Position numbers and translations under genes: made by a program | Part shown: positions 9,552-20,115 of the stretch, piece by piece | Position numbering within the stretch: position 1 is the stretch's first letter | Layout of the letters: each line of letters starts with the position of its first letter | The notes under the pieces: model-generated | The model's database searches: none | Told to the model about the DNA's origin: nothing | The model's input: only the letters and a program-made list of their open reading frames with translations | Origin: an uncultured Paracoccaceae bacterium | GTDB lineage: Bacteria > Pseudomonadota > Alphaproteobacteria > Rhodobacterales > Rhodobacteraceae | Assembly (NCBI GenBank): GCA_947497985.1 | Contig: CANMIX010000006.1 | Coordinates: 62,001-126,000, forward strand | Direction of reading: 5' to 3' | DNA: 64,000 bases

Positions 9552-10949
9552 ATGATCCCGGTGGTTGGTTTTAAGGGCGAAAAAGTTGCGGTTCTGGGAC
9601 TGGGTCGGTCAGGCCTGGCCACCGCACGTGCCCTGCGCGAAGGCGGGGCAGAGGCGGTTTGCTGGGACGACAACCCTGCCGCGCGTGACGCGGCCGAGGC
9701 TGAGGGTTTCGCCTGCCGCAGCCTCACCCGTGATGACGCTTTTGATGATATCGCAAGCCTCATTGTGTCGCCGGGTATTCCGCATCTCTACCCCACTCCC
9801 AATCCGGTTGTAAAAAAGGCGCTGATGGCTGGCGTGCCGGTCGACAATGACATTGGCCTGTTTTTCCGTTCCTTTGCCACGCGGGATTGGGACAAGTTTG
9901 AACAGATGCCCAAAGTCGTCGCGGTGACTGGATCTAATGGTAAATCCACCACGGTTGCACTGCTGCATCACATTTTGGAAGAGGCCGGGCGTGACAGTCA
10001 GTTGGCTGGCAATATCGGGCGCGGGGTGCTGGACATTGACCCGCCCGGCGATGGCGGTGTGGTGGTGTTGGAATTGTCCAGCTACCAGACCGACCTTGCG
10101 CGCGCGCTCACTCCGGATATCGCGGTTTTCACCAATCTTTCGCCAGATCATCTGGACCGTCACCACGGCATGGGCGGATACTTCGCAGCCAAACGACGCC
10201 TCTTTGCCGAAGGGGGACCAGATCGCGCGGTCATTGGCGTGGACGAAGATGAAGGGCTGTTCCTGGCGGGGCAACTGTCCGAAGGGGCCGCAGATGATCG
10301 CGTCTTGCGGATCTCATCAGGGCAAAAGCTGACAGGGCCGGGCTGGCAGGTCTTTGCCCGCAAAGGGTTCCTGAGTGAATACCGCAAAGGGCGGCAAGCG
10401 GCCTCTATCGACCTGCGCGACATGACCGGGCTGCCGGGCGCGCATAACCATCAAAATGCCTGTGCCGCCTATGCGGCCGCGCGCGCGCTTGGGCTTGCGC
10501 CACGTCAGATCGAAGGTGCCTTGGCCAGTTACCCCGGCCTGCCGCATCGCAGCCAAACCATCGCCGAGGTCGGCGGCGTGCGCTATGTCAACGACAGCAA
10601 GGCCACCAATGTCGACAGCGCGATCAAGGCCCTAAGCGCCTTCAAAAACATCCGCTGGATCTGCGGTGGTCTTGAAAAAGAAGGCGGGCTGGACGCCCTG
10701 AAAGGGCAGACCGGCAACGTACAAAAGGCCTATGTGATCGGTCGCGAAGCCGCCAATTTCGCCATGCAGCTAGATGTAGAGAGCGAGGTCTGCACCACGA
10801 TGGAACAGGCGGTTGCGCAGGCCATGCGTGATGCCAACGCCGGTGAAACAGTCCTGCTTGCTCCGGCTGCGGCGAGTTTTGATCAATACAACAGCTTCGA
10901 AAAACGTGGTGAGGACTTTATCGCCGAGGTACAGACACGGTTGGCATGA
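9552..10949 (+). CDS. murD: UDP-N-acetylmuramoylalanine--D-glutamate ligase
   Basis: [28 protein letters not shown] motif. Confidence 0.96.
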   Translation: MIPVVGFKGEKVAVLGLGRSGLATARALREGGAEAVCWDDNPAARDAAEAEGFACRSLTRDDAFDDIASLIVSPGIPHLYPTPNPVVKKALMAGVPVDNDIGLFFRSFATRDWDKFEQMPKVVAVTGSNGKSTTVALLHHILEEAGRDSQLAGNIGRGVLDIDPPGDGGVVVLELSSYQTDLARALTPDIAVFTNLSPDHLDRHHGMGGYFAAKRRLFAEGGPDRAVIGVDEDEGLFLAGQLSEGAADDRVLRISSGQKLTGPGWQVFARKGFLSEYRKGRQAASIDLRDMTGLPGAHNHQNACAAYAAARALGLAPRQIEGALASYPGLPHRSQTIAEVGGVRYVNDSKATNVDSAIKALSAFKNIRWICGGLEKEGGLDALKGQTGNVQKAYVIGREAANFAMQLDVESEVCTTMEQAVAQAMRDANAGETVLLAPAAASFDQYNSFEKRGEDFIAEVQTRLA

Positions 10950-11008
10950 TGTCTCGGGTGGTTACCGTTCTCTAGGGGGGTAACTGTTCCGTGTGAGCGA
11001 CGCGGTTC

Positions 11009-11518
11009 TTATGTCGCGTGCCGCGAATAAACGTTGTTCAGATATTGCTGGTCATCAATGCAAAAATACGTCTCACCCACATGCTCAAAGCCCTGTGAAC
11101 GATAGAACCGGATGGCAGGATCATTCTCAGCGTTGGTAGCAAGCCAAATGGACTTCGCTTGCAAGTGGCGACATTCGGTGAGAGCGGCTTGAAGTAGGCG
11201 TTTCCCGATGCCTTTTCCATGGTGGCGTGGCTGTACATAAAAGGTCGAGATTTCCACATCTGAGCACCCTTCTACCGGAGCTGTGCTTCCTGTGGAAAGG
11301 TGTATGAAGCCATCTATGCCTTCTGCATTATCCGAAACGATGAAGTGCTGAGTGGGGTCAAGTATGAGGGCCTTGATCTTGGACGGTGTGAACTCGTTGA
11401 GCGCGTAATCCGCAAACAAAGAATTCACGCCCTTTTTCAAGTAAGTTCCAACCCATACCTGGATGGAGATTGCAGCAATGCTGGAGGCATCGTCAACATG
11501 TGGCTTGCGGAGTGTCAT
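11009..11518 (-). CDS. GNAT family N-acetyltransferase
   Basis: MTLRKPHVDDASSIAAISIQVW...YVQPRHHGKGIGKRLLQAAL acetyl-CoA binding motif, NAENDPAIRFYRSQGFEHVGE. Confidence 0.85.
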   Translation of the reverse strand: MTLRKPHVDDASSIAAISIQVWVGTYLKKGVNSLFADYALNEFTPSKIKALILDPTQHFIVSDNAEGIDGFIHLSTGSTAPVEGCSDVEISTFYVQPRHHGKGIGKRLLQAALTECRHLQAKSIWLATNAENDPAIRFYRSQGFEHVGETYFCIDDQQYLNNVYSRHAT

Positions 11519-11610
11519 TGCCCAAAGATGGCATGTCATTCTCTGAAATCAATGAGAGATTGAGGCGGTTGGCAAACCAGTGCCACTGAAAGGTTCCAAC
11601 TCCGCGTATC

Positions 11611-12789
11611 CTATCCTTGCGCTATTGCCGTACCCGCTGCAAAACCTGACGCCCAGGCCCATTGGAAATTGAACCCGCCAAGCCATCCCGTTACGTCCAC
11701 GGCTTCGCCAATTGCGTAAAGGCCCGGTTGGGTTTTGGCTTCCATTGTTTTGGACGATAGGGCGTCGGTTGAAATGCCACCCAGCGTCACCTCGGCGGTG
11801 CGGTAGCCTTCGGTGCCGGAAGGTTTCAAGTCCCACGACGACAGCGCGTCGCATAGTTCTTGCAGGGCTGCGTCGGAATGGTCTGCGAGGCGACCTGAAA
11901 TTTTTAGTTGAGGTGTCAGATGATCCACCAAGCGGGCAGGCAGGTGTTTGGCCAGCTCGGTCGTCAGCGCCTTGCGTCCAGAGGCTTGTCGTTGGCTGCG
12001 CAGTTTTTCATAAAGGGTCCCGTCGGGGATCAGGTTGACCATGATCTCCTCCCCTTCGTGCCAATAGGACGACAGCTGCAGCACTGATGGGCCTGACAGG
12101 CCGCGATGGGTGAACAGCAGCGCTTCGTCAAAGCTTTTGCGTTGGTTGGACAGGCGGGCGGGCAGGGCGACACCAGCCAAAGGTTTGAAACGGTCCTCGG
12201 CAAAGGTAAAGGGGACAAGGCCCGCGCGGGTGTCAATCAGCGGCAAGTCAAACTGGCGCGCCAGATCATAGGCAAGGCCGGTGGCGCCCATTTTCGGAAT
12301 GGACTTCCCGCCCGTTGCCAGCACCAGGTTGCGGCATGCAACCTTGACTGCTTTGCCGCCCGTCACAAGGGAGAGGTCAAAACCATCGGGCGTTTGGGTG
12401 ACTGATTGAACGGACGTCTCAAGCCAGAGATCAGCACCAGCCTGTTTCAGCTCCTGCACCAGCATCGCTACGATTTGTTTCGCCGAGCCATCGCAAAACA
12501 ACTGGCCCAGTGTCTTTTCATGCCAAGCGATCCCGTGGCGGTCCACCAGTTCGACAAAGTCCCACTGGGTGTATCGCGCCATCGCTGATTTGCAGAAATG
12601 CGGGTTTCCCGACAGGTAGTTTTCGGCGCTGGCATACATATTGGTGAAATTACAGCGCCCCCCGCCGGAGATACGGATCTTCTCGCCAGGGTTCTTGGCG
12701 TGATCCACCACCAGAACATCACCGCCGGCGTGGGCCGCACACATCATGCCAGCTGCGCCAGCGCCAAGAATGACTGTTTGATACTGCAT
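11611..12789 (-). CDS. NAD(P)/FAD-dependent oxidoreductase, HI0933/YhiN-like flavoprotein
   Basis: VILGAGAAGMMCAAHAG Rossmann; GGGRCNFTN; C-terminal GEAVDVTGWLGGFNFQWAWASGFAAG. Confidence 0.88.
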   Translation of the reverse strand: MQYQTVILGAGAAGMMCAAHAGGDVLVVDHAKNPGEKIRISGGGRCNFTNMYASAENYLSGNPHFCKSAMARYTQWDFVELVDRHGIAWHEKTLGQLFCDGSAKQIVAMLVQELKQAGADLWLETSVQSVTQTPDGFDLSLVTGGKAVKVACRNLVLATGGKSIPKMGATGLAYDLARQFDLPLIDTRAGLVPFTFAEDRFKPLAGVALPARLSNQRKSFDEALLFTHRGLSGPSVLQLSSYWHEGEEIMVNLIPDGTLYEKLRSQRQASGRKALTTELAKHLPARLVDHLTPQLKISGRLADHSDAALQELCDALSSWDLKPSGTEGYRTAEVTLGGISTDALSSKTMEAKTQPGLYAIGEAVDVTGWLGGFNFQWAWASGFAAGTAIAQG

Positions 12790-12966
12790 AAAGGGGCATT
12801 GGCGCGGATTACTGCCAAACGCAAGAGGAAGAGACTGGCCTGAGACGAAGTTTGTGGTTACAGTCCCCTTAATGACCCTCACAAGAGGGCGTATTTGAGG
12901 CAGATATAAACAGACTACCCCGCAGAATTACGTAAATGGGGTGGCAGAAACGGCGGCGGTGATCCC

Positions 12967-14136
12967 ATGACTGAAATGGTCTATGGAGCGGTTCCGGTAC
13001 AAACCGGTGAACCTATTCTTCCCAAATGGTGGCGGACACTGGACAAGTGGACGATGACCTGCATCCTCATCTTGTTTGTGGTTGGGCTGCTGTTGGGGCT
13101 TGCGGCCTCGGTGCCCTTGGCGGCGCGCAACGGGTTTGACAATTTCCACTATGTGCAACGGCAGGCCGCCTTTGGCCTGATGGCGTTGATGGCGATGGTG
13201 GTGACGTCGATGATGTCGCCAACCATGGTGCGGCGGGCAGCGGTTTTGGGGTTTGCAGGCGCGTTTGTGGCCTTGATGCTATTGCCATTTTTGGGCACCG
13301 ATTTTGGCAAGGGGGCCGTGCGCTGGTACAGCCTTGGCTTTGCCTCGGTGCAACCATCCGAATTTTTGAAGCCAACGTTCATTGTTGTTGCAGCCTGGCT
13401 GATTGCGTCAAGCCAACAGATTAACGGACCACCTGGTACGCTGATTTCTTTTGGTCTTTGCATCACGGTTGTGATGTTCCTGGTGATGCAGCCAGATTTT
13501 GGTCAATCCTGTCTGGTTCTGTTCGGCTGGGGCGTGATGTATTTTGTTGCGGGCGCGCCAATGCTGTTGCTTGTGGTGATGGCCAGCGTGGTCGTTTTAG
13601 GCGGCATCGTGGCCTATTCATCCTCGGAACACTTTGCCCGCCGGATCGACGGGTTTCTGAACCCGGACGTGGATCCAACCACCCAGCTTGGCTATGCGAC
13701 CAATGCGATCCGCGAAGGCGGTTTGTTTGGTGTTGGCGTCGGCGAGGGGCAGGTGAAATGGTCGCTGCCGGATGCGCATACAGATTTCATCATTGCCGTG
13801 GCGGCCGAAGAATACGGTCTGGTGCTCGTGGTGATTGTAATCGCGCTTTACATGCTTGTGGTCGTGCGTTCGTTGTTCCGCCTGATGAAGGAACGCGACA
13901 CGTTTATCCGCCTCGCCGGGACCGGTCTGGTGTGCATGTTCGGCGTGCAGGCAATGATCAATATGGGTGTTGCGGTTCGCTTGCTTCCCGCCAAAGGCAT
14001 GACGCTTCCCTTTGTTAGCTATGGCGGTTCCTCCTTGATTGCTGGCGGAATTGCAGTAGGCATGCTCTTGGCATTTACCCGCAGCAGACCCCAAGGCGAA
14101 ATCGCCGATTTCCTGCGCGGAAGTGGCCGGGGCTAA
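12967..14136 (+). CDS. ftsW: Peptidoglycan glycosyltransferase / division protein FtsW
   Basis: SEDS family polytopic protein; [36 protein letters not shown]. Confidence 0.95.
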   Translation: MTEMVYGAVPVQTGEPILPKWWRTLDKWTMTCILILFVVGLLLGLAASVPLAARNGFDNFHYVQRQAAFGLMALMAMVVTSMMSPTMVRRAAVLGFAGAFVALMLLPFLGTDFGKGAVRWYSLGFASVQPSEFLKPTFIVVAAWLIASSQQINGPPGTLISFGLCITVVMFLVMQPDFGQSCLVLFGWGVMYFVAGAPMLLLVVMASVVVLGGIVAYSSSEHFARRIDGFLNPDVDPTTQLGYATNAIREGGLFGVGVGEGQVKWSLPDAHTDFIIAVAAEEYGLVLVVIVIALYMLVVVRSLFRLMKERDTFIRLAGTGLVCMFGVQAMINMGVAVRLLPAKGMTLPFVSYGGSSLIAGGIAVGMLLAFTRSRPQGEIADFLRGSGRG

Positions 14137-14159
14137 CGGATTACGGAAGACGGATTGCT

Positions 14160-15251
14160 ATGGCGCAGAAATTGCTTTTGATGGCTGCTGGTGGAACAGG
14201 CGGCCACATGTTCCCCGCTCAGGCCTTGGCTGAGGCGATGTTGCGAAAAGGCTGGCGGGTCAAGCTTTCGACTGATCCACGGGGTGCCCGTTACACCGGC
14301 GCGTTTCCTCATACATGCGAAATTGTGCAAGCCGCGTCGTCCACCTTTGCGCGCGGCGGAGTGTTAGCCAAAGCTTTGGTTGGACCCAAGATCGCGATAG
14401 GAACCGCCGGGATGGCTGTGCAGATGTTGCGGGACAAGCCTGACGTTGTTGTTGGATTTGGCGGCTACCCGTCGATCCCGGCGCTTGGTGCTGCGACACT
14501 GTTGAAGCTGCCGCGGATGATCCACGAACAAAATGGCGTGCTTGGTCGGGTTAATCAGATCTTTGCCAAACGCGTGGCGCAGGTCGCTTGTGGCGTCTGG
14601 CCGACGGAATTGCCCGAAGGGGCTGTTGGCGTACATGTGGGCAACCCCGTACGCTCGGCTGTTTTGGAGCGTGCCGGTGCCGGATATATTGCCCCCGGTG
14701 ACTATCCGATGGAGATTCTGGTGATGGGGGGAAGCCAAGGGGCGCGGATCTTGTCCGATGTTGTCCCACCGGCGATCGCAAATCTGCCCATGGAAATTCT
14801 GCAGCATCTGCGTGTTTCCCATCAGGCCCGCGCCGAGGATCACGACCGGGTGTCAGCCTATTACGCAGAACATGCAATCAACGCGGATGTGCAGCCGTTC
14901 TTTAGCGACGTGCCCAAGCGATTGACCGAGGCGCAGCTGGTGATCTCTCGCTCTGGCGCATCGTCGGTGGCAGATATTTCCGTCATCGGGCGCCCGTCGA
15001 TCCTGATCCCCTTTGCGGCGGCGGCTGGCGACCATCAATCCGCCAACGCACGTGGTCTGGTTGACGCAAGTGCCGCTGTATTGATGCCCGAAAGCGCCCT
15101 TGACGTTTCTGTCCTGACAGAGCACATGACCGCAATTCTGAGTAACCCCATGGCCGCACTGCAAATGGCCAACGCAGCGCTCTCCACCGGTATCCCCGAC
15201 GCAACCGATCGTCTGGTGGCTGAGGTTGAGCGTCTCGCAGAGGAAGGATAA
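14160..15251 (+). CDS. murG: UDP-N-acetylglucosamine--N-acetylmuramyl-(pentapeptide) pyrophosphoryl-undecaprenol GlcNAc transferase
   Basis: [56 protein letters not shown]. Confidence 0.97.
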   Translation: MAQKLLLMAAGGTGGHMFPAQALAEAMLRKGWRVKLSTDPRGARYTGAFPHTCEIVQAASSTFARGGVLAKALVGPKIAIGTAGMAVQMLRDKPDVVVGFGGYPSIPALGAATLLKLPRMIHEQNGVLGRVNQIFAKRVAQVACGVWPTELPEGAVGVHVGNPVRSAVLERAGAGYIAPGDYPMEILVMGGSQGARILSDVVPPAIANLPMEILQHLRVSHQARAEDHDRVSAYYAEHAINADVQPFFSDVPKRLTEAQLVISRSGASSVADISVIGRPSILIPFAAAAGDHQSANARGLVDASAAVLMPESALDVSVLTEHMTAILSNPMAALQMANAALSTGIPDATDRLVAEVERLAEEG

Positions 15252-15253
15252 AC

Positions 15254-16651
15254 ATGAACCCTGCAACCAAACTGCCCGGCGACGTAGGTCCGATCCATTT
15301 TGTTGGGATCGGAGGGATCGGCATGTCGGGCATTGCTGAAGTTCTGTTGAACCTAGGCTATGTGGTGCAGGGCTCTGACCTGAAATCCTCCAAGATCACC
15401 CAGCGTCTGGAGTCCTTGGGCGCAACTGTGTTCGAAGGCCAAAGCGCTGAAAATCTGGAAGACGCATCTGTTGTTGTGATCTCTTCCGCAATCAAGCCCG
15501 GCAATCCAGAGCTGGATCAGGCCCGCCTAAAGGGTCTGCCGGTGGTACGTCGCGCGGAAATGCTCGCGGAACTTATGCGCCTGAAATCCAACATCGCGAT
15601 TGCAGGCACCCACGGCAAAACCACCACCACCACGATGATGGCGGAATTGATGGTGCATGGGAAGTTCGACCCGACCGTGGTGAACGGCGGCATCATCCAC
15701 GCCTATGGCTCTAACGCGCGGATGGGGCAGGGCGAATGGATGGTCGTTGAAGCGGACGAAAGCGACGGCACCTTCAACCGGCTGCCCGCGACCATTGCCG
15801 TAGTCACAAATATCGATCCCGAACATATGGAACACTGGGGCAGCATCGAAAACCTGCGTCAGGGGTTTTATGACTTTGTCTCCAATATCCCATTCTACGG
15901 CGTCGCGGTCTGCTGCACCGACCACCCCGAAGTGCAAGCGCTTGTCGGCCGTATCTCGGACCGCCGTGTTGTGACCTATGGCTTTAACGCCCAAGCTGAC
16001 GTGCGCGCGGTAAACTTGACCTACAAAGGCGGCATAGCGCATTTTGATATCCATCTTCAGGCCGAAGACACGGTGATCGAGGGCTGCACCCTGCCAATGC
16101 CCGGCGACCACAATGTCTCAAACGCGCTGTCGGCCGTGGCCGTGTCGCGCCACCTTGGCATGCGCTCGGCTGAGATCCGCGAAGCACTGGCCAAATTTGG
16201 CGGTGTGAACCGCCGCTTTACCAAAGTGGGCGAAGTCGATGGCGTCACCATTATCGATGACTACGGCCACCACCCGGTAGAAATTGCCGCCGTCCTCAAA
16301 GCCGCGCGCCAAGCCAGCGAAGGCCGTGTCATCGCCGTGCATCAACCCCACCGTTATTCACGTCTCGCCAATCTGTTTGACGACTTCTGCGCCTGCTTTA
16401 ACGAAGCCGACGTCGTCGCCATTGCCGAAGTCTTTGCCGCCGGCGAAGAGCCGATCGAAGGGGCAGGGCGTGATGATCTGGTCGAAGGCCTCATCCGACA
16501 TGGCCACCGTCACGCACGTGCCATCCTGAACGAAGACGATTTGGAACGTCTTGTCCGCGAACAAGCCCGCCCCGGCGATATGGTTGTCTGCCTTGGCGCC
16601 GGTACCATTTCCACCTGGGCCAATGGCCTGCCCGCACGGCTTCAGGCATAG
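15254..16651 (+). CDS. murC: UDP-N-acetylmuramate--L-alanine ligase
   Basis: [44 protein letters not shown]. Confidence 0.97.
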   Translation: MNPATKLPGDVGPIHFVGIGGIGMSGIAEVLLNLGYVVQGSDLKSSKITQRLESLGATVFEGQSAENLEDASVVVISSAIKPGNPELDQARLKGLPVVRRAEMLAELMRLKSNIAIAGTHGKTTTTTMMAELMVHGKFDPTVVNGGIIHAYGSNARMGQGEWMVVEADESDGTFNRLPATIAVVTNIDPEHMEHWGSIENLRQGFYDFVSNIPFYGVAVCCTDHPEVQALVGRISDRRVVTYGFNAQADVRAVNLTYKGGIAHFDIHLQAEDTVIEGCTLPMPGDHNVSNALSAVAVSRHLGMRSAEIREALAKFGGVNRRFTKVGEVDGVTIIDDYGHHPVEIAAVLKAARQASEGRVIAVHQPHRYSRLANLFDDFCACFNEADVVAIAEVFAAGEEPIEGAGRDDLVEGLIRHGHRHARAILNEDDLERLVREQARPGDMVVCLGAGTISTWANGLPARLQA

Positions 16652-16660
16652 GAGACGCCC

Positions 16661-16906
16661 GTGAATCTGTCCTTGATCCTCGCCTGTCTGTGGGTTGTGT
16701 CAGCAAACCTGATCGCCATGCTGCCGAGCAAGGACAACCACTGGACCTATGCCTATATCCTGATCGGCATCGGCATTCCGTTGCTTGGCTATGTCACCTA
16801 TGAAAACGGCCCCTGGTGGGGGCTGGCCCTGCTGATCGCCGGCATGTCCATCCTGCGCTGGCCAGTGATTTACCTGTGGCGGTGGATTACCAAAAGCGGT
16901 CGTTGA
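16661..16906 (+). CDS. DUF2484 family small membrane protein
   Basis: 81 aa, GTG start, three hydrophobic segments, located between murC and murB as in other Rhodobacteraceae (from memory). Confidence 0.75.
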   Translation: MNLSLILACLWVVSANLIAMLPSKDNHWTYAYILIGIGIPLLGYVTYENGPWWGLALLIAGMSILRWPVIYLWRWITKSGR

Positions 16907-17208
16907 ATTTGGGGCATTCTCCTTTGCTCCTGATTTTCGCATGTACCGTTTCAAGTTTCCTTGGAACAGCATTCTTGGGATGCAAAGACTGGCGGCGCGG
17001 AGCACGGGTCCTATTCGGCGCTGCATGTATGTTGCTGCTGTTGCTCATTGGATTAAGGGGTGTCTCTGATTGGGGTATTGACCGAGCGGCACTTGGCATT
17101 TTCATCATCTTCCATTTGGTATACATGCTCACGGGGCGTTTGGGGTGGCTGGCAGGACGTCAGTGGAGAAAAGGAATTCGCAGTGAACATCGAAGGTCTA
17201 AAAGGTAA
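16903..17208 (+). CDS. Putative small three-TM membrane protein (TTG start, coupled to DUF2484 stop)
   Basis: Open frame within ORF 16816..17208; [21 protein letters not shown]...[17 protein letters not shown]...[24 protein letters not shown]; start overlaps DUF2484 stop and end overlaps murB start. Confidence 0.45.
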   Translation: MNLGHSPLLLIFACTVSSFLGTAFLGCKDWRRGARVLFGAACMLLLLLIGLRGVSDWGIDRAALGIFIIFHLVYMLTGRLGWLAGRQWRKGIRSEHRRSKR

Positions 17209-18100
17209 GCTTACAGAAAATCGCGCGCTCTCAAGCCTGACGTGGCTGCGTGTGGGTGGTCCTGCGGATTATCTGTTTCAGCCGGCGGACGTCGATGATC
17301 TGGCGCTGTTTCTGCGGGAGCTGGACCCAAGCATTGCTGTCTTTCCCATGGGCGTTGGCTCCAACCTCATCGTGCGGGACGGCGGCTTGCGCGCGGTTGT
17401 GATCCGCTTGGGGCGTGGGTTTAACGGGATTGAGGTCGACGGCCAGATCGTGACCGCCGGTGCCGCAGCCCTTGACGCGCATGTGGCAAAGAAGGCGGCG
17501 GATGCGGGTGTGGATCTGACATTTTTGCGCACAATCCCGGGCTCGATTGGTGGTGCGGTCCGTATGAACGCAGGCTGTTATGGGTCCTATGTGGCGGATG
17601 TCTTTCAATCCGCGACCATTGTCACCCGGCAGGGCGAGATCCGCGAGATCGGCGCTGACGAGCTGAACTTTCAATACCGCCAGTCTGATCTGTCTGAGGG
17701 CGCGGTGCTGGTTTCGGCCACGCTCAAAGGTCCCATTGGGGATGCGGCTGAGCTGACCGCGCGCATGGATGCGCAGGTCAAAAAACGCGATGAGACCCAG
17801 CCCACCAAAGAGCGCAGCGCAGGCTCGACCTTTCGCAACCCGGCAGGGTTTTCGTCGACGGGGCGCGCCGATGATGTGCATGATTTGAAGGCTTGGAAGG
17901 TCATCGACAACGCAGGTTTGCGCGGCGCCACACGCGGAGGCGCGCAGATGAGCGAGAAACATTCCAATTTCATGATCAATACCGGTGGCGCAACTGCCGC
18001 AGACCTTGAAGGTTTGGGCGAAGAGGTGCGAAAAACTGTTTACGACGATTCTGGCATCACGCTAGAATGGGAAATCATGAGAATTGGCGAGCCGCTTTAA
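17183..18100 (+). CDS. murB: UDP-N-acetylmuramate dehydrogenase
   Basis: [39 protein letters not shown] start at 17183 with AAGGAA upstream. Confidence 0.95.
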   Translation: MNIEGLKGKLTENRALSSLTWLRVGGPADYLFQPADVDDLALFLRELDPSIAVFPMGVGSNLIVRDGGLRAVVIRLGRGFNGIEVDGQIVTAGAAALDAHVAKKAADAGVDLTFLRTIPGSIGGAVRMNAGCYGSYVADVFQSATIVTRQGEIREIGADELNFQYRQSDLSEGAVLVSATLKGPIGDAAELTARMDAQVKKRDETQPTKERSAGSTFRNPAGFSSTGRADDVHDLKAWKVIDNAGLRGATRGGAQMSEKHSNFMINTGGATAADLEGLGEEVRKTVYDDSGITLEWEIMRIGEPL

Positions 18101-18306
18101 CGTGATATTGCCCAAACAGGCATCTTGGTTAATGGGCGTTAGGTTTTTGCTAACTTTCGTGGCCTAATGGTTAACGGGTCGCCCGCAGTGCGTTAGTATT
18201 TGCATGCATCAAGGTGTGAGGCGACTGGGGGAAACCCCACAATATTTGCCCAAAAGGGCACTAACAATAAGGGGCGCAAATGCCCCGTAAGCTTTTGAGG
18301 CGCGGT

Positions 18307-19230
18307 ATGGTGAGTGGGACGAGCACGGCACTCCCAAAAGTCGCAGTATTGATGGGTGGACCTTCGGCGGAACGCGAAGTGTCCTTGTCATCAGGTCGTG
18401 AATGTGCGGCCGCACTGCGCGGGGAAGGATTTGAGGTTGTCGAAACCGACGCTGGCGTCGATCTGGTCGATCGACTGACTGGCGTAAAACCGGATGTTGT
18501 TTTTAATGCGCTTCACGGTCGGTGGGGTGAAGATGGCTGCGTTCAAGGCGTTCTGGAATGGCTGAAGATCCCTTACACGCACTCTGGCGTCTTGGCCTCG
18601 GCGCTTGCGATGGACAAACAACGGTCCAAGGAAGCGTTTCGCGCGGCTGGATTGCCGGTCGCGCAAAGCGGTCTGTATGCCAAGGACGATGTCGCCCGTA
18701 CCCACGTTATGCCCGCGCCTTACGTGGTGAAGCCGAACAACGAAGGCTCAAGCGTTGGCATCTATCTGGTGCATGAAAACAGCAACACTCCGCCACAGCT
18801 GGATGACACGATGCCCGACCAGGTCCTGGTTGAAGCCTTTGTGCCCGGGCGCGAGTTGACCGTCTCTGTCCTTGAGGATCGCGCGCTAACCGTGACGGAT
18901 ATCCTGACGGACGGTTGGTATGACTATGATGCGAAGTACAAACCGGGCGGATCGCGCCATGTAGTGCCAGCGAACCTCCCGGCTGAGATTTTTGACCTGT
19001 GCATGGATTATGCGGTCAGGGCCCATCAGGCGCTTGGCTGCCGTGGTCTCAGTCGAACCGATTTCCGGTGGGACGAGGGCAAAGGCAAGGACGGTTTGAT
19101 CCTTCTCGAGGTCAACACCCAACCTGGAATGACGCCGACCTCATTGTCGCCAGAACAGGCGGTGCACTGCGGTCTGACCTTTGGCCAGCTGTGTGCCGCT
19201 CTGGTGGAGGATGCCTCGTGCGATCGCTGA
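18307..19230 (+). CDS. ddl: D-alanine--D-alanine ligase
   Basis: VAVLMGGPSAEREVSLSSG; ATP-grasp motifs; EVNTQPGMTPTSLSPEQA. Confidence 0.96.
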   Translation: MVSGTSTALPKVAVLMGGPSAEREVSLSSGRECAAALRGEGFEVVETDAGVDLVDRLTGVKPDVVFNALHGRWGEDGCVQGVLEWLKIPYTHSGVLASALAMDKQRSKEAFRAAGLPVAQSGLYAKDDVARTHVMPAPYVVKPNNEGSSVGIYLVHENSNTPPQLDDTMPDQVLVEAFVPGRELTVSVLEDRALTVTDILTDGWYDYDAKYKPGGSRHVVPANLPAEIFDLCMDYAVRAHQALGCRGLSRTDFRWDEGKGKDGLILLEVNTQPGMTPTSLSPEQAVHCGLTFGQLCAALVEDASCDR

Positions 19231-20114
19231 TCCAAAGAGTTCTGTCCAAGGCCACAGCCCACAAGATCGATCCCGCACCTTCGCGTCTGAAGTATCGTAT
19301 CCAGCGCTGGATGTTGACCCCTGGTATTCGCATGGGGGTGCGTTTTGGTGTGCCGATCTGTGCGGTGGCTGTCGGGCTCAGCATCTTCTTGGCGGATGAT
19401 GCGCGCCGCGATCTGATTGTCAGCACCGCCAATGAATTGCGCGCAGAATTTGAAAACCGGCCTGAGTTTCTGGTTAACGTCATGGCCATCGACGGTGCAG
19501 GGCGGGATCTATCCGAAGACATTCGCGAAGTCATGTCGATTGATTTTCCGCTTAGTTCCTTTGACTTGGAATTGAGCGACTTGCGCGAGCTGGTGGAAGG
19601 GCTTGACCCTGTGAAATCCGCCAAGGTCCGGATCCGCCCTGGCGGGATATTGCAGGTCGACGTTGTAGAGCGCACCCCGGCTGTGGTGTGGCGTACCCAT
19701 GACGGTCTGGCGTTGCTGGATGAAACTGGGGCATTCGTTGCTGAACTGGGGAGCCGTGATCTGCATCCCTTGCTGCCGTTGATTGTAGGGCAGGGTGCGG
19801 ATGAATACGTGGCGGAAGCCTTGCAGTTGGTGGACGCGTCTCGCCCGTTAAGCGGGCGTCTGCGTGGTTTGGTGCGCATCGGCGAGCGGCGCTGGGATGT
19901 GGTTCTGGATCGAGAACAGCGCATTTTGCTGCCGACCGGTGACCCACTGTCCGCACTGGAGCGTGTGATTGCCGTCAGCGAGGTGCAGGAGCTGCTTGAA
20001 CGGGACGTGGCTGTGGTCGATATGCGCTTGGCGGCGCGTCCAACTGTGCGTATGACCGAATACGCAGTCGAAAATTGGTGGCACATTAAACAAACCAACG
20101 CAGGCAACCCGTAA
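19218..20114 (+). CDS. ftsQ: Cell division protein FtsQ
   Basis: Within ORF 18999..20114; GTG at 19218 overlapping ddl; single N-terminal TM then POTRA-like region; between ddl and ftsA. Confidence 0.9.
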   Translation: MRSLIQRVLSKATAHKIDPAPSRLKYRIQRWMLTPGIRMGVRFGVPICAVAVGLSIFLADDARRDLIVSTANELRAEFENRPEFLVNVMAIDGAGRDLSEDIREVMSIDFPLSSFDLELSDLRELVEGLDPVKSAKVRIRPGGILQVDVVERTPAVVWRTHDGLALLDETGAFVAELGSRDLHPLLPLIVGQGADEYVAEALQLVDASRPLSGRLRGLVRIGERRWDVVLDREQRILLPTGDPLSALERVIAVSEVQELLERDVAVVDMRLAARPTVRMTEYAVENWWHIKQTNAGNP

Positions 20115-20115
20115 C

